Origin: VRUE01 sp963702955
GTDB taxonomy: Bacteria > Actinomycetota > Thermoleophilia > Solirubrobacterales > 70-9
NCBI GenBank assembly: GCA_963702955.1
Contig: OY969774.1
Coordinates: forward strand, 1,922,001 to 1,986,000
Length of the DNA: 64,000 nt
Direction of reading: 5' to 3'
Under the pieces are notes generated by a model. That model worked only from the letters and a program-made list of their open reading frames with translations. It ran no database searches and was not told where the DNA came from. Made by a program: the position numbers and the translations under genes. Shown piece after piece: positions 24,579 through 33,800 of the stretch. Within the stretch, counting starts at the first letter, position 1. Each line of letters starts with the position of its first letter.

Positions 24579-25836
24579 CTCCGAGCTGTACGAGCGCGCA
24601 CTCCGCGTGCTGCCGGGCGGGGTCAACTCTCCCGTGCGGGCAATGCGGCAGATCGGGCGGGAGCCGATCTTCGTCGAGCGAGGGGAGGGCTGCGAGCTGG
24701 TCAACGTCGACGGCAACCGCTACGTCGACTGGGTCTGCTCCTGGGGCCCGCTGATCCTCGGCCACGCCCACCCGGCCGTCGTCGAGGCGGTCGTCGAGGC
24801 CGCGTCGCGGGGAACGAGCTACGGCGCCGCGACCGCCGCCGAGGTCGAGCTGGCGGAGGAGGTCGTCGCGCGCGTCCCCTCGATCGAGATGCTGCGGATG
24901 ACCAGCTCCGGGACCGAGGCGGCGATGGGCGCCGTGCGGCTCGCCCGCGCGGTCACCGGCCGCGAGGTCGTCGTCAAGTTCGCCGGCGCCTACCACGGCC
25001 ACTCCGACGGCCTGCTCGCCGAGGCCGGCTCGGGGATCGCCACCCTCGCCGTTCCTGGCAGTCCGGGCGTCACCACCGCGCAGGCGGCCGCCACGGTGGT
25101 CGTGCCGTGGAACGATCGGGAGGCGGTGACGCAGGCCCTCGGCGAGCATTCGGTCGCCGCCCTGCTCGCCGAGCCGGTCGCCGCCAACATGGGCGTCGTC
25201 CCACCCGAGGACGGCTTCCTCGAGTTCCTCCGGACGGCGACGCGGGAGGCCGGCGCGCTGCTGGTCTTCGACGAGGTGATCACCGGCTTCCGCGTCGCCG
25301 CCGGCGGCGCCCAGCAGCTCTACGGCGTCGAACCCGACCTGACCGTGTTCGGCAAGGTGATCGGCGGCGGCCTGCCGGCGGCCGGCTTCGGCGGGCCGGC
25401 GCCGGCGATGGAGCGGATCGCCCCGGCCGGCGACGTCTACCAGGCCGGCACCCTCTCCGGCAACCCGCCGGCGATGGCGGCCGGCCTGGCGACGTTGCGC
25501 GAGCTCGACGCGGCTGCCTACCGCCGCCTCGCCGAGCTGACCGAACGACTCGCGGCCGGGCTCTCCGAGCTGGCCGCAGACCGTCCGCTTCAGGTCGCCT
25601 CGGTGCCGGGCCTGCTCACGCTCTTCTTCAGCGCCGAGCCGGTCGCCGACTTCACCGCCGCTTCCGCCTGCGACCTCGAGGCGCACGCGCGCTTCTGCCG
25701 CGCGATGCTCGAGCGGGGCGTCTACCCGCCGCCCTCGCAGTTCGAGGCCTGGTTCGTCTCGCTCGCCCACGACGAGGCGGCGATCGACCGCACCCTCGAA
25801 GCCGCCGCCGAGTCGCTCGAGGAGGCGCTGCGATGA
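24565..25836 (+). CDS. hemL: Glutamate-1-semialdehyde 2,1-aminomutase
   Basis: PLP enzyme giving 5-aminolevulinate in the C5 pathway. Family blocks: LPGGVNSPVRAM near 16-27, MTSSGTEAAMGAVRLAR, FAGAYHGHSDGLL, LLVFDEVITGFRVA, and the PLP lysine in VFGKVIGGGLPAAGFGG. No ATG, GTG or TTG precedes the conserved N-terminus (SSELYERALRVLPGG). A CTG at 24565 (423 residues) or ATT at 24550 would give normal length, so the start is tentative. It overlaps the previous gene, and translational coupling may allow the weak start. Confidence 0.92.
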   Translation: MNTRSSELYERALRVLPGGVNSPVRAMRQIGREPIFVERGEGCELVNVDGNRYVDWVCSWGPLILGHAHPAVVEAVVEAASRGTSYGAATAAEVELAEEVVARVPSIEMLRMTSSGTEAAMGAVRLARAVTGREVVVKFAGAYHGHSDGLLAEAGSGIATLAVPGSPGVTTAQAAATVVVPWNDREAVTQALGEHSVAALLAEPVAANMGVVPPEDGFLEFLRTATREAGALLVFDEVITGFRVAAGGAQQLYGVEPDLTVFGKVIGGGLPAAGFGGPAPAMERIAPAGDVYQAGTLSGNPPAMAAGLATLRELDAAAYRRLAELTERLAAGLSELAADRPLQVASVPGLLTLFFSAEPVADFTAASACDLEAHARFCRAMLERGVYPPPSQFEAWFVSLAHDEAAIDRTLEAAAESLEEALR

Positions 25837-26195
25837 CGGATGCGCTGCGTGCCCTGGCGGTGCAATTGCGCGACGAGCAGACGCCGATCTCCGATCACGT
25901 CGTCGAGCCGTCGCGCCCGGCGGAGGACCCGTTGTTCGTCGAGCTCGTGCGCGAGGGCTATCTCCTCCACTACGACGAGCCGCGGCTGCTCGCCGGTCAC
26001 GATCCGGACCTGGCCCTGCTCGCCGGCGACTACCTCTACGCCCTAGGCATCGAGCGCCTCGCCGCGAGCGGCGACATCGAGGCGATCCTCGTCCTCGCCG
26101 ACCTGATCAGCGACTGCGCCCAGCTTCACGCCGAAGGCCGCGGTAACGAGGCCTCCGCAGTATGGAAGCGCGCCATCGAGGAAGTGGCCGGGTAG
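25833..26195 (+). CDS. Conserved hypothetical protein downstream of hemL
   Basis: 120 residues, acidic, without membrane segments or signal peptide; mostly alpha-helical by appearance (LFVELVREGYLLHYDEPRLL; DLALLAGDYLYALGIERLA; LADLISDCAQLHAEG). The ATG overlaps the hemL stop by 4 bp (ATGA) and GGAGG lies 9 bp upstream. I do not recognise a named domain. The position suggests a heme-operon accessory protein. Its last codons form part of the left arm of palindromic element B. Confidence 0.75.
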   Translation: MTDALRALAVQLRDEQTPISDHVVEPSRPAEDPLFVELVREGYLLHYDEPRLLAGHDPDLALLAGDYLYALGIERLAASGDIEAILVLADLISDCAQLHAEGRGNEASAVWKRAIEEVAG

Positions 26196-26293
26196 GGGTG
26201 GAACGTCTTGTACTTTTCCCGCGGTGACACTGGCGGACAGCCAGGGACTGCCTTCGGGAAAAGTTAAGTGGAACCCCTACCCGGCCACTTCCT
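26179..26293. repeat. Palindromic element, copy B (115 bp)
   Basis: Perfect 21-bp arms at 26179-26199 and 26273-26293 enclose a 73-nt core, exactly the dimensions of copy A. Relative to A it is inverted: the GTACTTTT box is on the left (CTTGTACTTTTCCCG) and, on the minus strand, CTTAACTTTTCCCG is on the right. The left arm includes the stop codon of the upstream gene and the right arm overlaps the stop of the convergent gene. Confidence 0.88.
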
Positions 26294-27083
26294 ACCCAGC
26301 CCCCTTCCGAACGTCGCAGTCCCGAACCAGCGTGCTCGTCACCCGCTGCCCTTCGGCGAACTTGAAGTTGCCGCGGGCGAAGGGGTAGACGGCACCCGGG
26401 AACCCGGCCGGGGCCGCGCAGGCGGCGCTGATGAAGCTGTGGCGTTCTCCCCGGTAGGTGTAGATGCGCCGCAGCTTCATGTCGAAGTGCGTCACGTAGG
26501 CCCAGTCGCGCGCCGCCTTCGGCAGCGCCGTCCTGATCACCGTGCCGAAGGTGCCCTGCTGCCGGAGGATCTTGAAGGTGAGGACGAAGGCCGAGGGCGG
26601 GCGGGTGCCGTAGACCTGGGCGAGGATCCGCCGGTGCCCGCCGGCGGGCTTCGCGTTGAAGACCAGCAGCGGCCCCGTGAAGGTGAAGGGCTGCTGGTTG
26701 GCGAGATCGACCCGTACCTGCACGTGGCCGCTGCCGACGATCGCGCCGCCGCAGATCCGCCGTGCGGCGGCGATCGTCGCCGGTTGGATCTTGTGGATCC
26801 GGCAGGTCGGCAGGCCGCGGTCGTAGATCTTGCCGTCGCGGTTTATCCCGATCGAGATCTGCCGCAGTTGCGGCGGCGGATCGGAGCCGTCGGCGGTCTT
26901 GAAGCCGCTGTCGATCGCCACCGTCACCGGCGCCGGTTCGGTCCGCGGCAGGGAGTGGGGCGAGATCTCCCCGTCGAAGGAGACGATCAGGTTGCCGCTC
27001 TGTTCGACCTCGCCGCGGGCACCGCCGGCGGTGCCGAGAGCGAGCAGAAGCCCCGCCGCCGCGATTGCGCCGAGCCGCTTCAA
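26292..27083 (-). CDS. Secreted four-cysteine protein, paralogue 1 of 4 (lineage family)
   Basis: 263 residues with a signal peptide (1-24, LALGTAGGARG). The mature part follows a pattern shared by genes at 37733, 38544 and 51667: GNLIVSFDGEISPHSLPR, ADGSDPPPQLRQISIGINRDGKI, GLPTC, RRICGGAIVGSGHVQV, PLLVFNAKP, YTYRGERHSFISAAC, and a last Cys near the end. The four cysteines align in all copies. No enzyme motif is seen. It lies 1 bp after the next secreted gene's stop, so the two are co-transcribed. Function is unknown. Confidence 0.8.
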   Translation of the reverse strand: MKRLGAIAAAGLLLALGTAGGARGEVEQSGNLIVSFDGEISPHSLPRTEPAPVTVAIDSGFKTADGSDPPPQLRQISIGINRDGKIYDRGLPTCRIHKIQPATIAAARRICGGAIVGSGHVQVRVDLANQQPFTFTGPLLVFNAKPAGGHRRILAQVYGTRPPSAFVLTFKILRQQGTFGTVIRTALPKAARDWAYVTHFDMKLRRIYTYRGERHSFISAACAAPAGFPGAVYPFARGNFKFAEGQRVTSTLVRDCDVRKGAG

Positions 27084-27084
27084 G

Positions 27085-27594
27085 CTAGAGGAACTTCGAG
27101 GAGTCGATCCGGCATTCGTGGAAGCCGAAGCTGATCACCGTGTTGTTGGCTTTGTTGTTGTTGCGGTTCAGTTCCACGGCCTGCTTCTGCGCCTGGTATT
27201 TGTCCTTCGCCTTGAGGAAGCCGCCGATCTTATGCAGGTAGGTCTTCTCTTTCTTCAGATAGCCGATCCAGGTCGTCAGCTTGGCCGCGTCGGCGGCGGG
27301 CTGCGGCACCGCGGCGATCTGGCCCACCGTCTTCGCCAGCGCCGAGGAGGCGCGGATGAAACGCTTGCCGGCGGGGACGAGCCGGCCGCTCTTGACCTGT
27401 TCTTTGACGCCCTTGAGGATGCGCGAGTTCGCTTCCGAGTTCTGCTTGCAGATCGGCTCGACCGCGGCGACGTAGCCTTCCCGCGTCTGCGTCGCGCTGA
27501 CGGTCGCGAGCGCCACGGGGACCGAGGCGATCAGGGCGACGCAGACCGCGATGCCCAGCAGCGACAGCGACGACTTCCTCAACGAGCTTCCCAC
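27085..27594 (-). CDS. Secreted or membrane-anchored hypothetical protein
   Basis: 169 residues with an N-terminal hydrophobic segment (about 11-32) and a Lys-rich, helical mature part. Two cysteines (EPICKQN near 49, FHECRID near 161) could form a disulfide. The GTG start at 27594 has AGGAGG about 10 nt upstream. It is coupled to secreted paralogue 1 and follows the MMPL gene on the same strand after 115 bp. I do not recognise the family. Confidence 0.72.
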   Translation of the reverse strand: MGSSLRKSSLSLLGIAVCVALIASVPVALATVSATQTREGYVAAVEPICKQNSEANSRILKGVKEQVKSGRLVPAGKRFIRASSALAKTVGQIAAVPQPAADAAKLTTWIGYLKKEKTYLHKIGGFLKAKDKYQAQKQAVELNRNNNKANNTVISFGFHECRIDSSKFL

Positions 27595-27709
27595 CTTGAT
27601 CGATCCTCCTGTCCGCTCCTACGGCGGCCACCGCGCGACTCGCGCGCCGGCAGCCCCCCTGTCAAACCCGCGACCAAAAATACACAGGCTTCCATGTAGT
27701 TCTCATTTA

Positions 27710-30700
27710 CTAACCCGCCCGGGAGCCGTGAAGATCGATTTCCGGGAGGATTCGCTGCAGCGGTCGCGGCAGCCACCAGACACGGTCGCCGAGCAGCAGC
27801 ATCAGCGCCGGCAGCAGCACGATCCTGACCACGGTCGCATCGAGGACGACGGCGACCGTGAGGCCGATCCCGAGCTGGCTGACGGTGGCGATGTCGGCGC
27901 CGGCGAAGGCGACGAAGACCGCCATCATGATCGCCGCCGCGCCGGTGATCACCCGCGCCGTGCGCTGCAGGCCGAACTCGATCGCCTCCTCGTTGGAGGC
28001 GCCGTTCTCGTAGTGCTCGCGCATCCGCATCAGCAGGAACACCGCGTAGTCGATCGAGAGGCCGAAGATGATCCCGAAGATCCCCGCGGCGCCGATCGCG
28101 TCGACGTAGGTGCGCCCGCCCAGCGGCCAGCCCTCGGGGACGTTGAAGAGGAGGGTGAGGACGCCGAAGGCGACGGCGACGGTCACCAGGTTGAGCCCGA
28201 CCGCGATCGCCGCCAGCGGCAGCGCCCGCAGGACGACGAGCAGGATCAGGAAGGTCGCGATCGTGATCACCGCGATCATGATCGGGATCCGTTCCGAGAT
28301 CACGTTCGTGTAGTCGATCAATTCGGCCGCGCTCCCCGACACCCCGGTGGTGGTGCCGGTGGCCGCGGAGAGCCCGGCGGCGTCGTCCTTGAGACGTTCG
28401 TTCAGGGCTTTCGATCCGGGCGTATTGAAGGTGTAGCGGGGGATGACGACGATCTTCGCCGCCTGCCCGCCGTGTTCGAGGTCGACGACCTGCGCGGCGC
28501 GCTGCCTTCCTTCGCGCTTGGCTCCCTGCAGGGCGGAGAGGACGAAGTAGCCCGAGTCGAAGATCCCCGGCGAGGTGCGGCGCAGACGGCCGACCTTGCG
28601 TTCGAAGCGCTCGGCGCTGACGGCGACCTTGACGTGGGCCTTGTGAAGTCCCGCCTGCAGCGGCTGGGAGCGCCGCGATCCTTCCGCCAGCTTTTCTTCC
28701 AGCGAGCTGGCGCCGCCTTCGAGCTGGGAGAGCCCGCCGGCCAGCTGCGAGGTCCCGTTCTCCAGCCGTTCCAGCCCGCTCGGCAACGGACCCGCGGCGT
28801 CCGCCAGCCGCTTCGCGCCCTTGTGCAGTTCGGCGCCCCCGTCGGCCAGCTTCACCTGCCCTTCGTAGAGCCGGTTCGACTGGCCTTCGAGCCTGATCGC
28901 TTCGTTGCGGGCGATCGAGACCGCTTCGACCAGCCTTTCCGCTTCGCGGGCCTGAGCGGCCAGCGAGGGATCGCTCGCCGCCAGCTGCTTCAGTTCGCCG
29001 CGCAGCTTGCGCGCCCGCGAGAGGCTGTTGCCGCGCAGGTTGCCCAGCAGGTCGCTGGAGGCGCCCTTGACCGAGAACGCGCCGAGCTGCGCTTCGCGTT
29101 GTCCTTCCGCCAGCCTGCCCGAGCCGTCGGCCAGCTTCTGAGTGGCGCCGACCGCCTTTTCGGCCCCCGAGGCGGCGCGCGACAGGCCCCCTTCGATCTG
29201 CCTGGCACCGGCTTCGGCGCGGCCGGAGCCGGTGGCCAGCAGGCCGGCGCCGTAGGCCGCCTTGGTCAACCCGCTGCGCACCTGGCCGACCCCGTTGGCG
29301 GCCCCGCCGAGCTTCTTCGCCAGCCTCTGCAGTTTCGCCGGGTCGGCTTCGCCTTCGCCGGCGAGCAGTTCGTTGCCGCTCCGGCGCAGCGGTTCCACCT
29401 GACGTTCCACCTGCGCCGGGCCGATCACCGCCTGCACGGCCGGGTCGGCGGCGATCCGCTTCTGCCAGCGGGTCAGCGCCGCCAGCTTCCCGGGGTCGGC
29501 GATCGTCCCCTTCGGGGTGACGGCGACGAGGACGAAGGGCGCTTCGAATCCCGGGCCGACCGCGTCGGAGATCAGTTCGGCTTCCTGGCGCGCGGGGTCG
29601 GAGGTGGGCAGCTGTTCGACGCTCGGCGGCCCGATCTTGAGGGCGAGCGCCGGCGCCGCCAGCGCCAGCACGAGGACGCCGATCAACGCCACCGCGAGCA
29701 GCGGCCGGCTGAGCGCGCCGTTGACCAGGGTCATCACACCGCGGCCCTTGCCGGCGCCGCCGATCCGCCAGCGGTCAACGTTGGGGCCGAGCAGGACGAG
29801 CAGGGACGGGCCGACGAAGGTGGCGACGAGGACGCTGATCGCGGTGACGACGATCGCCGTCCCGGCCAGCGAGACGAGCAGCGTTCCCGGCATCACGAAG
29901 AGGGTCACGAGCATCGCCAGGAACAGGGTCGAGCCGGCGAAGGCCGTGGTCCGCCCGGCGGTTCGCCGCGTCATCCGCGCCGCCTCCAGCGGCTCGGCCC
30001 CGGTCGCCAGCTCCTCGCGGAAGCGCGAGACCATCAGCAGCGCGTAGTCGACCCCCAGCGCCAGGCCCATCATCGAGCAGACGGTCAGCGCGAAGCCGTC
30101 GATCGCGATCCAGTTCGAGGCGATCGCCAGCACGCCGCGCGAGGAGATCACCGTCACCGCTCCGAAGGCGAGTGGGATCCCGGCGGCCACGGGCGAGCGG
30201 AAGACGAGCAGCAGGACGAGCAGCAGGAACGGGATCGCGATCAGCTCGGCGACGTCGGTGGAGTGCACCGCCTCGTCCTGGATCGCCCGCGAGAGGCTGG
30301 CGTAGCCGGTCTCCGCCGCGCTCACCGGCGGCGAGATCCGCTCCTGCAGCGTCCGGTCCAAATAAGGGACCGTGTCGCGGACCGCCGTCTCGGCGCTGAC
30401 GTGGAAGTCGACCAGGATCAGCGCCTTGCGCGGCCCGGGCCGCAGGCGGGCGACGCTGCCCTTGTCCCAGGGGGAGATCGTCGAGACCGCGGGATCGGAG
30501 CGCAGGGCGCGGATCAGCTCGGGGCCCTGCCTGTCGAGCGCGCCCGGCGGGCCCTGGAGGAGGATCGCGAAGGGGGCGGTGTCGCCGAAGTAGCGGTGGA
30601 GCAGCGCGCCGGCGCGTCCGGATTCGGTCCCGGGCACGCTCAGCGAGGTCGGCCGCAGCTTCCCCTCGACCCCGCGCCCGAGCAGGCCGAGGACGACTAT

Positions 30701-30778
30701 CGCGGCTATCGCGATGACCAGCACCCGCCCCGGATGACGCAGCGTCACCCGGGCAACGCTAACGGACGGCCTAGGCAA
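27710..30778 (-). CDS. MMPL/RND-family transporter, copy 1
   Basis: 1022 residues, two homologous halves of six transmembrane helices each. N-half: TM1 about 18-38, a first extracytoplasmic domain to about 180, then helices with LALGVDYALLMVSRFREEL near 240. C-half: a long Ala/Gly/Leu-rich helical-repeat domain (about 470-740, many LADG/LEGG-like steps) and LSIDYAVFLLMRMREHYENG near 920. The Asp in GxDYA is the proton-relay position in MMPL proteins. The TTG start at 30778 has GGAG upstream. Family members export lipids; the substrate is unknown. Close homologue at 39353. Confidence 0.9.
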   Translation of the reverse strand: MPRPSVSVARVTLRHPGRVLVIAIAAIVVLGLLGRGVEGKLRPTSLSVPGTESGRAGALLHRYFGDTAPFAILLQGPPGALDRQGPELIRALRSDPAVSTISPWDKGSVARLRPGPRKALILVDFHVSAETAVRDTVPYLDRTLQERISPPVSAAETGYASLSRAIQDEAVHSTDVAELIAIPFLLLVLLLVFRSPVAAGIPLAFGAVTVISSRGVLAIASNWIAIDGFALTVCSMMGLALGVDYALLMVSRFREELATGAEPLEAARMTRRTAGRTTAFAGSTLFLAMLVTLFVMPGTLLVSLAGTAIVVTAISVLVATFVGPSLLVLLGPNVDRWRIGGAGKGRGVMTLVNGALSRPLLAVALIGVLVLALAAPALALKIGPPSVEQLPTSDPARQEAELISDAVGPGFEAPFVLVAVTPKGTIADPGKLAALTRWQKRIAADPAVQAVIGPAQVERQVEPLRRSGNELLAGEGEADPAKLQRLAKKLGGAANGVGQVRSGLTKAAYGAGLLATGSGRAEAGARQIEGGLSRAASGAEKAVGATQKLADGSGRLAEGQREAQLGAFSVKGASSDLLGNLRGNSLSRARKLRGELKQLAASDPSLAAQAREAERLVEAVSIARNEAIRLEGQSNRLYEGQVKLADGGAELHKGAKRLADAAGPLPSGLERLENGTSQLAGGLSQLEGGASSLEEKLAEGSRRSQPLQAGLHKAHVKVAVSAERFERKVGRLRRTSPGIFDSGYFVLSALQGAKREGRQRAAQVVDLEHGGQAAKIVVIPRYTFNTPGSKALNERLKDDAAGLSAATGTTTGVSGSAAELIDYTNVISERIPIMIAVITIATFLILLVVLRALPLAAIAVGLNLVTVAVAFGVLTLLFNVPEGWPLGGRTYVDAIGAAGIFGIIFGLSIDYAVFLLMRMREHYENGASNEEAIEFGLQRTARVITGAAAIMMAVFVAFAGADIATVSQLGIGLTVAVVLDATVVRIVLLPALMLLLGDRVWWLPRPLQRILPEIDLHGSRAG

Positions 30779-30810
30779 TAAACTCCGCCGCCCGTAGGAC
30801 CTCCTGAACT

Positions 30811-31482
30811 TTGGCCGAAGCAGCAGACAAGCAGAACGGGGCCGACCTGAGCCCCCCCGAGCGGACGAAGCCGGACCCCCCCGGCTACTTCGAGGGCGAG
30901 TCGATGACCCGTCGTCGCGCCTTCACGATCGCCGTCCAGGGCCTCGGCGGCGTCGCCGGCGCGGCGATCGTCCTGCCCGCGGTCGGCTTCGCCGTGGCGC
31001 CGATCTTCCACCGCGGCAAGGAGCGCTGGGAGGCGGTCGGCCCGGTCGGCGACTTCGTCGAGGACACCTACCGGCAGGTCGTCTTCACCGAAACGGAGGG
31101 GATCGGCGACGCCGGCAAGACGACCGCCTACGTCCGCAGGGGGTCGAAGCAGCTGGGCGAGAACCCGAAGGAAATGGTCGCCGTCTCGAACCGCTGCGCC
31201 CACCTCGGCTGCCCGGTCCGCTTCGTCGAGGCCGCCGGCAACTTCATCTGCCCCTGCCACGGCGGCGTCTACAACTTCCAGGGCGAGCGGATCGGCGGCC
31301 CGCCGGTGCGCCCGCTCGACCATTTCCAGACCAGGATCCGCGACGGCCAGGTCGAGCTCGGGCCGCGCTACAGCGTCACCAACCAGCTCGAACCGGTGCG
31401 CGCCCGCGACCCCGGCGAGTTCACCGGCGGCGTCTGGGAATACCTCTACCCGCCCCGCCCCGACACCTTCCCGCCCCCTTGA
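30811..31482 (+). CDS. qcrA: Menaquinol-cytochrome c reductase, Rieske iron-sulfur subunit
   Basis: 223 residues. The Rieske cluster motifs are CAHLGC near 129-134 and CPCHGG near 147-152. A twin-arginine-like signal/anchor TRRRAFTIAVQGLGG starts near 33, so export by Tat is likely; tatA and tatC lie 4.3 kb downstream. The start is taken as TTG 30811; ATG 30904, right before TRRRAF, is an alternative. It is divergent from MMPL copy 1 and 11 bp upstream of qcrB. Confidence 0.93.
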   Translation: MAEAADKQNGADLSPPERTKPDPPGYFEGESMTRRRAFTIAVQGLGGVAGAAIVLPAVGFAVAPIFHRGKERWEAVGPVGDFVEDTYRQVVFTETEGIGDAGKTTAYVRRGSKQLGENPKEMVAVSNRCAHLGCPVRFVEAAGNFICPCHGGVYNFQGERIGGPPVRPLDHFQTRIRDGQVELGPRYSVTNQLEPVRARDPGEFTGGVWEYLYPPRPDTFPPP

Positions 31483-31493
31483 TCGACTAGACG

Positions 31494-32381
31494 ATGAAAC
31501 TCGACTCCCTGATTCCCGCTCCGCTCCGCAAACCGGCCAAGCCGGGCGAGGGCAACGGAGCCAAAGGGCCGGCGCCGGCGGATCTGAAGACGGCGCCGCC
31601 CGAGCGGCCCTCAGACGCGCAACGGGTCGGCGACCGCGCCAAGGACGCGCCGGCCGACCTCCTCGCCTGGGTCAACCAGCGGACCGCCGCCACCGGCTTC
31701 CTCACCGGGATGCTCTACCGCAAGGTGCCGAAGGGGACCAACTGGTTCTACACGCTCGGCTCGGCGACGCTCTTCGCCTTCATCGTGCAGGCAGTCACCG
31801 GCGTCTTCCTGGCGATGTTCTACACGCCGTCGACCACCCAGGCCTACGCCTCGATCTCCCATATCAACAACGACGTCTTCCTCGGCCAGTTCGTGCACGG
31901 GATGCACAAGTGGGGCGCCAGCGTGATGGTGATCCTGGTCTTCGTGCACATGGGCCGCACCTTCTTCTTCGGCGCCTACAAGTACCCGCGCGAGCTCAAC
32001 TGGGTGATCGGCGTCGTGCTGCTGATCCTGACGATGACGATGGCCTTCACCGGCTACCTGCTGCCCTTCGACCAGCGCTCCTTCTGGGCCTCGGTCGTCG
32101 GCATCAACATCAACGGCACCGGCCCGATCGTCGGCCCCTACCTGAGCGACTTCCTGCGCGCCGGGCCGGAGCTGGGCGCGACCACGCTGGCCCGCTTCTA
32201 CTCGATCCACATGCTGCTCGTTCCCGGCGCGATCATCGCCCTGATCGGCGCCCACCTCTACCTCGTCGTCAAGCTCGGCACCACGGCGCCGCCCTGGGTC
32301 CACGCCGAGAAGCCGAAGGTCGCCGAGCCCGTCTCGCGGCTGGATGCCGGCGCCAACGGCGCCGACGGGGGTCAGCCGTGA
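31494..32381 (+). CDS. qcrB: Cytochrome b6-type subunit of the menaquinol-cytochrome c reductase
   Basis: 295 residues with four main transmembrane helices. Heme ligand histidines are in FVHGMHKWGASVMV and VFVHMGRTFFFG (helix B/C region) and FYSIHMLLVPG and GAHLYLVVKLG (helix D). The hydrophilic N-terminal extension of about 65 residues (Pro/Lys-rich) is unusual. The split b6/subunit IV layout resembles the Bacillus b6c complex rather than the fused cytochrome b of mycobacteria. The stop overlaps the qcrC GTG by 4 bp. Confidence 0.94.
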   Translation: MKLDSLIPAPLRKPAKPGEGNGAKGPAPADLKTAPPERPSDAQRVGDRAKDAPADLLAWVNQRTAATGFLTGMLYRKVPKGTNWFYTLGSATLFAFIVQAVTGVFLAMFYTPSTTQAYASISHINNDVFLGQFVHGMHKWGASVMVILVFVHMGRTFFFGAYKYPRELNWVIGVVLLILTMTMAFTGYLLPFDQRSFWASVVGININGTGPIVGPYLSDFLRAGPELGATTLARFYSIHMLLVPGAIIALIGAHLYLVVKLGTTAPPWVHAEKPKVAEPVSRLDAGANGADGGQP

Positions 32382-33079
32382 AGCCGGCCGACAAGCAGGC
32401 GTATCTGGAGGAGTACGAGCTGCTGAAGAAGAAGGGCAAGCCCTTCTTCCCCTACGCGGTGCTGAAGGACACGGCGATGGCGTTGCTGGTGGTCGGCGTG
32501 ATCGTCCTGATGTCGATCGTGCTCGGCGCCGAGCAGGGCCCGAAGGCCGACCCGACCACGACCACCTACGTGCCGCGTCCGGAGTGGTACTTCTTCTTCC
32601 TCTTCGAGGTCCTGCGCGTGCTCAAACCGCCGGAGCTGGTCCCGATCGCGACGATCGGCATCCCGACGATCTGCATGGTCCTGCTGCTGCTGCTGCCCTT
32701 CTACGACCGCAGCCCGGAGCGCAACCCGATCCGGCGGCCGATCGCCACGACGGCCGGCGCGCTGACGATCGCCGCGATGGCCTACCTGACCTACTCCGGC
32801 GCGGTCGCCGGCTCGCCGACCCAGATCGACCTGAAGGTGGCACCCCAATACGAAGCGGGCAAGGAGGTGGTCGCCGGTGCGGGCTGCCTGGCCTGCCACA
32901 AATTGGGCGACAACGGCAACAACGGGCCCGGCCCGGAACTGACGCACATCGCGGCGCGGATCCCGCGGGCGGCGATCATCCGCTCGGTGGAGATCGGCCC
33001 GAGTATCATGCCGTCCTTCCGCGATCTGCCGCCGAAGAAGCTCAACGAGCTAGCCGATTTCCTCTCCTCACTCGACTAA
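32378..33079 (+). CDS. qcrC: Cytochrome b subunit IV fused to cytochrome c (QcrC)
   Basis: 233 residues. The N-terminal part is subunit IV with the PEWYFFFLFEVLRV quinol-site motif near 67-80 and three membrane helices. The C-terminal part is a small c-type cytochrome with the heme site CLACH near 167-171 and the axial Met in MPSFRDLPPKKLNELADFL. This fusion defines the Firmicutes-type QcrABC complex, in which no separate cytochrome c1 is needed. The GTG start overlaps qcrB. Confidence 0.93.
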   Translation: MKPADKQAYLEEYELLKKKGKPFFPYAVLKDTAMALLVVGVIVLMSIVLGAEQGPKADPTTTTYVPRPEWYFFFLFEVLRVLKPPELVPIATIGIPTICMVLLLLLPFYDRSPERNPIRRPIATTAGALTIAAMAYLTYSGAVAGSPTQIDLKVAPQYEAGKEVVAGAGCLACHKLGDNGNNGPGPELTHIAARIPRAAIIRSVEIGPSIMPSFRDLPPKKLNELADFLSSLD

Positions 33080-33131
33080 TCCCGCCAAACCGTCCCGGGA
33101 CTCCGCCCAGTTCGCGGGGCAGGTCAATCGC

Positions 33132-33800
33132 ATGTTCGACCGGATCGCCGGTCGCTACGACCTGCTGAACTCGGTGATGACCGCCGGCCTGCACCACCGC
33201 TGGCGCCGGCGCGCCGCGGACCGGACCGAGCTGGGGCCCGGCGACGCCGCGCTCGACGTCTGCTGCGGTACCGGCGACCTGGCGCTCGAGCTGTCCGCGC
33301 GGGTCGCCCCCGGCGGCCACGTCGTCGGCTGCGACTTCTCCGAGCCGATGCTCGACCTGGCGCGGGAGAAGGCGCAGCGCCGGAGTGCGGCCGGCGTCCG
33401 CTTCGAGTGGGCCGACGCGCTGCAGCTGCCCTACGACGCGGGGAGCTTCGACGCGGTCACGGTCGGCTTCGGGGTCCGCAACCTCTCCGATCTGGACACC
33501 GGCCTGGTGGAGATGTCGCGGGTGCTGCGCCCCGGCGGCAGGCTCGTGGTGCTGGAGATCACCCAGCCGAGGAGGCCGCCGCTCTCGACCTTCTACTCGC
33601 TCTGGTTCGACCGGGTCGTGCCGATCCTCGGCACGCTCGCCGGCGACCCCGAGGCCTACAGCTACCTGCCCGAATCGGTCCGCAGCTTCCCCAGCCCGAG
33701 CGGCCTGGCGCAGAAGCTGGACGCGGCCGAGCTGGAACGGATCCGCTGGACCGTCCTCGCCGGGGGGATCATCGCGATCCACAGCGGCGTCAAAGGGTGA
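33132..33800 (+). CDS. menG: Demethylmenaquinone methyltransferase (MenG/UbiE)
   Basis: Methylates demethylmenaquinone in the last step of menaquinone synthesis. 222 residues starting MFDRIAGRYDLLNSVMTAG. The SAM site is DVCCGTGDLALEL near 42-54, followed by FSEPMLDLAR and VGFGVRNLSDLDTGL. Family proteins usually have several residues before MFDRIA, and homologous-looking codons (QVNR) precede this ATG, so the true start may be a non-standard codon upstream. It overlaps the following synthase gene by 4 bp and follows qcrC, the enzyme that uses its product. Confidence 0.92.
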   Translation: MFDRIAGRYDLLNSVMTAGLHHRWRRRAADRTELGPGDAALDVCCGTGDLALELSARVAPGGHVVGCDFSEPMLDLAREKAQRRSAAGVRFEWADALQLPYDAGSFDAVTVGFGVRNLSDLDTGLVEMSRVLRPGGRLVVLEITQPRRPPLSTFYSLWFDRVVPILGTLAGDPEAYSYLPESVRSFPSPSGLAQKLDAAELERIRWTVLAGGIIAIHSGVKG

